A DNA stretch of 64,000 nt from Absidia repens (lineage: Eukaryota; Mucoromycota; Mucoromycetes; Mucorales; Cunninghamellaceae), in assembly GCA_002105175.1 (NCBI GenBank), contig MCGE01000007.1, positions 1,550,001-1,614,000 on the forward strand, read 5' to 3'. Position numbers and translations under genes: made by a program. The notes under the pieces are model-generated. The model did not search any database. It saw only the letters and a program-made list of their open reading frames with translations, and had not been told where the DNA came from. How positions within the stretch are numbered: position 1 is the first letter of the stretch; every line of letters starts with the position of its first letter. Positions 56,498 to 64,000 of this stretch are shown piece after piece.

Positions 56498-59400
56498 ATG
56501 CCTGGATTTGTAGTTGAAGAAGGGTTTCCCCTTGCCCGCTTTCAGAACACAATCGGATCATCAAATATCAACAATAACTTTATAGTCGATTTGAACAACT
56601 GCGGATTCACTTCACCCTCTACAGATCATCAAAACGATCATGCCCTCGATGCCGTCGATCAAGTTGCTGTCACTATTCAAGGCGAAGGAATCAAGCTTTA
56701 TGATGTAAGTCGGTACTAAACAGCTTACATAGTGCTATGAAATTTTTGCCATGCTGACCTGTTTATATATATGTAGACGACGATGCAAAAATGCTTGAAC
56801 TCTTGGACGACGCCTCCTGGTACTTTGTTTGGTCAAGCTGCAGTCTACAGTCCAGCTTCTGGGGGCGAATCATTGAACTTCACCTACGCTTTGATCGACG
56901 CCGGCTCTGATATTACGAAAAAGGAAGAACGCAAGACTGTTTGGATGTGGAAAGATGCTCAGAACAACGAAAAGATCGCCTCCTCCGCTACGCGGGAATC
57001 GAAAACGGTAAAGAGAACGTCCAAAACAGCAATGCATGGGGCGGGGGGGATCGTGAGCTTTGACTGACAAATATACTTTCTATTTAGTTTAAACAACGTA
57101 TCCAAGCCATTCATATCTCTCCTGCGCTTCGGTCAAATATTATTTTAGTAAACGAAAATGGCTCTATTGACCTTGTATCGAAAGACCTTGATCGCTTTAC
57201 CGCCAACTACAAAGCCGAAAAGTAAGTCGAACTGGGGTTTGATGGGAAGATAAAACAATGGGCATATAGGTTGCTAATAGTATTCTTCCATCCTATGCTT
57301 TTCTTCTATTAGGAAGGAGCACGTTTTGTGGTCTACAGTGTTTGTCACATCGAGCTCTCATGTACGCCCATGTTGTATTCCCAATTCCATGGTTCCTGCT
57401 AACTCAACTATCGTCGTCACTGTGTGCCAATCGAAAGAATCGACTAAATATACCCTCAAGTTATACTATATCAATGAAGAACGCAGAAGTATCAACATTG
57501 CTGTTTCGACCGATTTGGAACCCAAGGTAATTTGCTGTGCCATCAGCAGGCAAGCTTTGGGAATTATTCTGATTCTTTTCTTTAAAAAAAAAATAGTACA
57601 CACCCGTCTCTTTTACATTTGATGCTACTCTTGGTATCCTCACTGTCCTCGGTAAGATATTATTAAAAAAGTACAAATGTTCATATTATTAAATGATACT
57701 TCTTTTTACTATATTCTATAGAATCTGACGGTACTTGGACTGTGAATAACCTGACACTCAAACATCGACCTTCCAACAAAATTGCAGCATACTTAGAACA
57801 ACGCTTGAAGATCCACTTTAAGAATTATCAAATCTATGATGAGAAGTTAGGCAAAATTGCATCTATGGCACCATTGGCCGACAATTTTGTTGCGCTAGTA
57901 GCACCTCGGATCGCTAGAAAAGGTATGTACTGAACGAAAATTCAGATATTGTATATATTAATAACATTGGCTTTGTGCTTCTGATTTAGGCTCGAAAATA
58001 TACGAACATGTCCTCAGCATCTGGGATGTCAAATATGGTACCTTACAGGCTGAACAAATCATCAAACCATCTGAAAAGCAACTTTATTCGGAAAACTGTA
58101 TCTATCAGGTAAGCTACATAAGAAATCGGGAAAACAAATAACGGATCTAATACACCAATGTATATTCATTTAGGTGAATGTTCTACGAAATTCGCACGTT
58201 GCAGTCACCATCTCCTCAACTATCCCCAAAACGGATGCCAACAAAAAATCTTCCAAAACCGTCACTGACACCAAATCAATAGTTACTTTATTCCCTTACT
58301 ACAACCAGCCGATGTCTTTGATGGGTGCCATGAACAAGATGAAGGCCACTTCAAGCTTTTTGGATATCAATATGAATGATTTATCCGACAAGTCAAATAT
58401 TGGATTAACTCGAAGTGGGCAAGGAGCTGTCAGTCGAGCTGTCAAAGTAAGTACGAAATAGAAAAATTATGTCCATATGCCCTCAAAGAAACTATCAACT
58501 AATCTTATTATATGTAACGTATGGTAGTTTGGAACCGACGATACGCATGCTTTTGAGGATTGGACAACAAAATTGAGGGCAGATCAAAACTCGGAAGAAG
58601 AAGTATTGAGGTCATTGATGGATCATTCGGTCTCGAAGAAAGCATTCACTGTAGAATTTATGAAGCATGTACGAAAGGAAGAAATATCTTTGGATGAGGA
58701 CTTGTCGACATCTTCTGGTAGCAGTGACGGAAAAACACTGGATGACAATCGAAATCTTTGTACGAATGTTTATAATGAATTTTCCGGAAGCAAACGGAAG
58801 GTAGAAAATGAAAAAAAGCAAAATTGCAATAGGAAGACCAAGTTGACCTGAATGTACTGATCGCGTGTATATATTTTTAGACCCGTCTATCCAGTCAATT
58901 TGTATCCCTTGTGGCAAGTCGTATTTTTGCAACAAAATTGGACAAGCCTGATATGTCTTTATGGTCACCTTCTATAATATTGTATTTGATGTCACAACAA
59001 CAACTTCGTAGTGGATACATTGATGGGGGTTTAATAAAGGGGTTGGTGGAACGCGATGCTTGGTACCTGGTTCCTGCTGCTCTGAAATCAGTTATCGACA
59101 TTTCTGAAATGGACTTGGTTATGCTTATCAAGGCATTGGTATCATTGATAGATACGGAACCATCTGTATGGAAGGACCAGTTTGAAATTTACTTGCGATC
59201 TGTGATTGAATCTCCTCGAAATGACATATTTATGAAACAGGCTTTAAAACAGCTGACAGTGGCTGAATTACCGGTACTCTTGAAAACGATCACTCAATGG
59301 CTCGAAGGCAATTGCTCAAAAACAGAAACAATCAAGTTATCCCAGTCTTCTGACAAATTACTTGAAAACCGCAACAACGTAAGTTTTTTTCTTGAGAAGA

Positions 59401-59789
59401 GAAAGAGAGAGAGAGGGAAACTGAATCGCAACAACTCATTGTTGATCTATTTTTACAATTATTATTAGATTATTGAATTCACTAGCAACCTTCTCGATGT
59501 ACATTTCCCTATGATTATCTTGGAACCGTCCCTTCATGAAACACTAGTCAAGCTGCAAATGTCGTTGGAGTCTTTGTCGAATCAAGTACAAGACCTGGAG
59601 GATCTTCGTGGTACCTTGACACCCTTCGAAAGAACGTTAAAACTCCAAAAGAAACATGCAATAAAGAAATCTGGCAGAAAGAACAAAGGATCTCTGGCAA
59701 ACAAAAACTCCAATCCCTTGCTTGCGAATCCAAAATATGGTAGTGAAGAAGGCATACCTGTATATAGAGTAGAAATGTTTAGTTTTTAG
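56498..59789 (+). CDS. NOL11: NOL11-like U3 processome (t-UTP) subunit
   Basis: Nucleolar protein for pre-rRNA transcription and early 18S processing. Eleven exons: 56498-56704, 56777-57007, 57088-57221, 57313-57526, 57597-57651, 57722-57922, 57990-58108, 58174-58446, 58528-58800, 58881-59378 and 59469-59789 (841 aa; human NOL11 719). An N-terminal beta-propeller (about 1-400) is followed by a helical C-terminal half. Matches to the animal protein, from memory, are LSIWDVKYGTLQAEQ (human LSVWNIKFQTLQTS), SLMGAMNKMKATSS (human SLAGALGKLK), and the tail GIPVYRVEMFSF (human GLYSIEVLELF). Lys/Ser-rich stretches KKHAIKKSGRKNKG suit nucleolar location. Yeast has UTP8 in the corresponding place. The donor of exon 9 (58800) was chosen by phase. 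Confidence 0.8.
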
Positions 59790-62652
59790 GTAGCTGTGGT
59801 TTTCTTTTTTTTTTTTTTGTCTTCCCAATTCCCCGCCTCCTCCTCCTCCTCATCCCTTATATATATAAATATATTCATCATGTATCTCTTTACTAGTACA
59901 TTTAATTATTATTTTTTTACTAGCCATTTGCATTTTACCAATCATCCAATAAAACTATCTTTGCACCAATATCACACTATCGTTACTGGTCTCTGTTATG
60001 ATTCTGACGCCTTTATTATCATTATTATCATGCGAATCAAATGACTAGCAGAATAAATAGAGTATATCCAGTCTAGTATAGGTTACACTTCCGCTGATTG
60101 GCATGAATTGTAGATCAGAAACAAAACCACCTTTCATATTGATGGTCAGGTGCATGGTGAAGCAACTATTAAACAAACTTTAGTTTTTGTTCTAACTTAT
60201 GACAGTGTGCTGACAAGAAAACAGGAAGAATAATCTTTAGTATATCGGCGTATATACTCACGACACTATCCATACATATTAATATAATTTATCTCTTGCG
60301 AATAAGACCACATTTGATATCAAGTGACCTCGATCAGTCACTCGAATTTTGGGAGAAAATAATCATTTCTAGAAGGATGCGTGACAAAAATAGGTGCATG
60401 GTTGGGTACTCACAAAACATCTACAATAACAATTTTTTGTATTATATAATGGGTCAAGAAAAAAGGATATATTTTATTGAAGCAATATGATACATAATAA
60501 AACTAGAGGAGAGATGTTTATTGTAACAGCGGATCTCATGGACGGCTCTATTGGTGGGGGAAGCATGAGGGGAGACGATTTTGAGATTGGAAGAAAGTTC
60601 AATATTAATCTAAATAAATGGTTGTAAAATGGAAGCTTATGTATTGTACAAGGCATGAGAAAGACGAAAGGTGTATTTTTTTTTTTTTTATTGAATCACA
60701 ACAACAGTCAACACTAATTAAACGGGATTGATGCTAGTAAAAAAAAGAATCTATTGTCCAATATATAAAAGAGGTTAATGGAACATATTTCATTAAAGGA
60801 TGTAGAAATAAACATATTTTATTCAGATATAGATACAAACTATGTACGAAGTAATACTAAACTAAGCTAATGAAGGCTCCAATACGCCAACTAATGGTCC
60901 TTCAAACCCTAGATCCAAAATGAAAGGGTTTCCCCATGCATCTTGTAATCCCTGAGCGAAAACCCCTTCTAAACTAGTCCTGACACTATTCTAAGTCCAA
61001 CATAATTCTATAGAAGTTGAATGATGATGAGAGGGAAAAAAAGAAAAAGGGAAAAAGAAAAAAGAAAAGATAGAAAATGGGGGAAAATAAATATTCACGT
61101 GTACGGGGTTTGAAACCGGGGTTTGGGGAGCAAGCGTCTTTGTCAAAACTGAGCAACACAATGGCCAAGGCTATTGTTTAAGAAACAAAAACATCAACCA
61201 TCAACCACGTAATTTTGTTCCTTTTCACTTTTACTATCATATACCTAGCTTAACATATGTCTTTTCAAGTAAAAAAAAAAAAAAAAGTCCTTAGTATTTT
61301 TTGTGAGATCTAATTTTTTTCTACGTTCTTGCTGAACTGCGTCATAGCAAGAGGAAGACATTGATGAGGCACCATAACCAACAGATCGAACAGATCAGTA
61401 TACGCTCTGGGATTTTTTTTTTCTTGGCAAAAGAAAAAAGGTGAATAACAATGCAGAGAAATATTTTTTTTCAAATTAAGAATCATATAATAAGCCTAAA
61501 AACGAAAGTATTTTTTTATTGGTATAATGAATTAATGAATACGATGAATGGGAAGTCGATTACAAGCAAAGAGAAGATGAAATTGAATATAATACTAGCT
61601 AATGAGGCTAAATATCATATAATACACCTCGAAAGGTATGCAAATTTTATTGATAGAAGGACATGATAAACACAGTGCGCAATGGCTTTAAAAATAATAT
61701 AATAAAAAAAAAAACGAAGTATATAATATATTAAATAGTAGGACATTGATGGCGATAGTAACTAACTACTAAATAAAGGCGATGAATGGGGAAGGTACGC
61801 TAATCTGGAGTGAGGTCAAAAGTATCACAGGCCTAACTAATTCTAAACCCATCTATGAGATCCTATCTGCAATAAAGTCAACAGTTCTGTTAAACACCAT
61901 TAAACAAAAAAGACTAATAATACAAATACTTACCTTTTTTTTCTCACATGAAGAGGCACACCCACTGTGACGCTGATCTAAGGGGTAGGTATCGTTGCTT
62001 TTGGTGGCTGTTTGGTGATGATGATTTTGTTATACCTGATAGAATGGACTATCGTGCTTTTGTTTTAAAACCCAACGGTTCACCTGTCATGCGTATCCAT
62101 TAAAAAATTGGAACCGTTTTTTCTTGCTCTATCCTTGCTGGCTATATTGATGCTTAGCGTTGTCAGGAACATGGTTTTATTAGGTATTACAATGGGTGCC
62201 TATGTAGGTATATTATTGGGTAAGTACAAATGTCTTCAATGATTTCGATCTATATATATTATACATACCAGTTTTGTTGAACTATGTCTTTTTCGAGGAG
62301 GCCATATTGTGAGCTGTTGTGAATGAAGTGGAAGAAATGGCATGAGTAAAGTTGTGATATACAGAGAATTCAAGTAAAATATGAAAGCTAATTAAATGGA
62401 GAAGGGAGTAAAATATTGTGTCGAAACAAAAAGAAAAAAAAATAAAGAAAAAGAAAAAAGAGGGGGGTAAAAAAAAAAGTTCTTTTATACACCTGGATTT
62501 CAAACTGCGCGAAATGAGCATAAATCAAATGGTGTGGAAGGTATAAAATGAGGTTGTAAGAGGGAATTATAATGCTAAGAATACTAAGACTAAACAAAGA
62601 TCAATACTGAGGCTAAACTAAGAATAATACTAAGATGAGTATAAACTACTAA
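59790..62652. other. Long gene-free region holding repeat copy D
   Basis: About 2.9 kb between the NOL11 3' end and the 3' end of the TMEM198-like gene. Element copy D fills 60305-61115. The remainder (61120-62650) is A/T-rich with many short open frames of chance appearance and no recognisable gene. Confidence 0.5.
60305..61115 (-). repeat. Interspersed element, copy D
   Basis: Minus strand: TTTCAAACCCCGTACACGTG (E-box 61096-61101), ATTTATTTTCC, a long C/T tract, ATTCAACTTCTATAGAATTA, TGGACTTAGAATAGTG, the core GGGATTACAAGATGCATGGGG then AAACCCTTTCATTTTGGATC (60919-60953). GGAGCCTTCATTAGCTTAGT and GAATAAAATATG come next. Modules with TTAACCTCTTTTATA, CGTCTTTCTCATG and CGTCTCCCCTCATG follow. 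The end TTGACCCATTATATAATAC and GAGTGACTGATCGAGGTCAC is shared with C and B. It is the best preserved copy. Confidence 0.83.
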
Positions 62653-64000
62653 TTAATGACTGCTTGTTTCATGCTTCTCTTCATGGGAAGCGGCCGGTGG
62701 AGGAGGAGCCGGAGCTTCATCTTGAGGAGGGGGAGGGGGAGGTGTTGGAGCCCGAGAAGCATGATGCGATTGATGATGCTCCTCGGCCAAGTGACTTGCT
62801 GCTGCTGCTGTTGCTGCTCCCGCTAGAGCGGTTATTGCTGCCGCCTTCAATCCTCCACTATCACCACCGCCACTACCATCACCAGTATGACGTGTGTATC
62901 GAATGCCAAAGTATCGGCCACGATTAATCAAGGATTGCCACCCAAAGGATATCAAGAATAAAACAATAGTAAAGGCCAGTAGGATATACACATTTCGAGT
63001 GAGCTCATAGTGAACTGTGTGTAAAGGATTTCGATCAATGATTGAACGTATTCCAGTCACGTAGCCAGTTCTTGCAAGTACATCCACACCCACAAAAAAA
63101 ATAAAGGCCCCGACAAAACTAGTGGAGAAGATAATCACGTACCGTTCCAGGAAAAACGTCAAGCAAGCAAAGGCAACACACATGGCAGCCAAAAAACAAG
63201 CACGTGCCACCAATGATACAATAACCAAATCCTCCTTCCAACAGCATATATACAGTCCCAATGCCAATCCACATACTGCTCCAATCAAGTAGAATCCAAT
63301 ATTCCAAAGTACAAAAAAGAGAGCTGCACCAGCAACACCGAGACCCGCAGGCACCACTATCATTGTAATGTCGTTGTTGATATATCCCGTTGATGATTGA
63401 CAATTAGTTAGACCAACCCATGTTACTAGGCCTGTATATATATAAAAAAAAAATCAAGTATCCAGGAATATTGGTATATAAATATATATAACTGGTTTTT
63501 TGTTAAAAATAAAATAAATACCTATTGCAAGGAATCCGAAGACAGCAAGGGTAACACGAAAACCTCTGAAACCATGTACCACTAAATAAAGGCCAAGGAC
63601 TATAAACACTGCACCGAGAACAGCCATTTGAGTGGTAATGGCACTATCGTTTCCGTAAGTCGGATCTATCGGAAATAGATTTTATAAAAAGTAAATAAAT
63701 AAAAGAAATAACAATAATAACAATAATAATAAAAAAGACAACAAGTGATAGACTTACAAGGATCATTCTGGCCGGATGGTGTTGACGAAGGTGAAGTTGT
63801 TGCTGATATTGTTGCTGATGGCGATGACCTTGTTTCCCTTGCTGATAATGATGAAGATTTTGTTGATATGGTGTTAGTTGGATCCGCTGTTGTCGTTTCC
63901 GAAGTTGGGCTGTTCCAATTGGCGATACTGTTTTCATTATCGTCGACAATGGGATATGCATAAATGAATAGAGTGTCTAATAAGATAAAGGTGACAATCA
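62653..64000 (-). CDS. TMEM198/TM7S3-like multi-pass membrane protein, 5' end cut off
   Basis: Exons 64000(edge)-63758, 63665-63522 and 63431-62653; at least 388 aa, with the start codon beyond the window. The visible N terminus IVTFILLDTLFIYA looks like the end of a signal peptide, followed by a Ser/Thr-rich extracellular segment (about 60 residues). Seven hydrophobic segments follow: MAVLGAVFIVLGLYLVVHG, VTLAVFGFLAIGLVTWVGL, MIVVPAGLGVAGAALFFVLW, GFYLIGAVCGLALGLYICC, SLVARACFLAAMCVAF, VIIFSTSFVGAFIFFVGVDV and VYILLAFTIVLFLISFGW. This layout matches the TM7S3/TMEM198 (DUF4203) domain. The C-terminal cytosolic tail is Gly, Ala, Pro and His-rich. Found in many fungi; the biochemical role is unknown. 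Confidence 0.78.

Noticed and set aside
61451..61970. Open frames of 60-70 codons in the region after copy D
   Set aside because: A/T-rich chance frames with no splice context, leader or family similarity.

Overview
This window comes from a fungal nuclear genome, most likely an early-diverging fungus of the Mucoromycota (Mucorales-like). The evidence is small spliceosomal introns (about 50-130 bp, GTAAGT-type donors, CTAAC-like branch sites, TAG/CAG acceptors) in nearly every gene, pyrimidine-rich tracts just before start codons, compact spacing, and genes such as NOL11 and an AIRIM/C1orf109-like gene that the best-known yeasts lack or have diverged beyond recognition. Species cannot be fixed from sequence alone. 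Coding is conserved and of housekeeping type. No viral genes, CRISPR arrays, rRNA genes or complete tRNA genes were seen.

Layout. 0.3-6 kb: ribosomal protein uL2 (RPL8, minus), divergent from an AIRIM-like gene (plus), which converges on ELP2 (minus, 10 exons). 6.5-9.3 kb: secreted alkaline phosphatase (minus). 10.5-12.5 kb: SLX9 (minus), divergent from the Bax-inhibitor protein BXI1 (plus). 13.1-13.9 kb: SDH4. 14.7-16.7 kb: aldehyde dehydrogenase. 17.5-19.9 kb: a short SET1-type H3K4 methyltransferase. 21.9-23.8 kb: a CNH-domain protein. 26.5-27.4 kb: HIS3. 29.5-31.1 kb: calreticulin. 31.7-32.3 kb: a hot-dog thioesterase. 32.6-35.2 kb: a GYP5/EVI5-like Rab GAP. 36.1-37.8 kb: PAM17 converging on TVP15. 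40.8-41.9 kb: a peroxisomal enoyl-CoA hydratase 2. 42.3-44.3 kb: PRP3, divergent from DPP3 (45.0-47.4 kb). 47.8-49.0 kb: RPS6. 49.5-55.8 kb: NUP192/NUP205. 56.5-59.8 kb: NOL11. 62.7-64.0 kb: a TMEM198-like membrane protein that runs off the right edge.

Several genes serve ribosome production (RPL8, RPS6, SLX9, NOL11, the AIRIM-like gene) and nucleic-acid processing or nuclear traffic (PRP3, NUP192, ELP2, SET1). Neighbouring genes share promoters in places, but nothing suggests an operon or metabolic cluster.

The most unusual part is non-coding. Five long gene-free stretches each hold one diverged copy of an interspersed element roughly 0.4-0.9 kb long. Its parts keep the same order: a T-arm-like TTTCAAA-CCCG box, a CACGTG E-box at fixed spacing, a TATA-like TTTTATTTA, a pyrimidine tract, a conserved core with a GGGGAAACCC hairpin, then tandem modules with AATAAA-type signals. 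It looks like a transcription unit or mobile element that I cannot assign to a named family. Other points of interest are a natural HELGH zinc motif in DPP3, a perfect 16-bp inverted repeat in an RPS6 intron, a UPR element upstream of calreticulin, and very small exons in SDH4, RPS6 and SET1.
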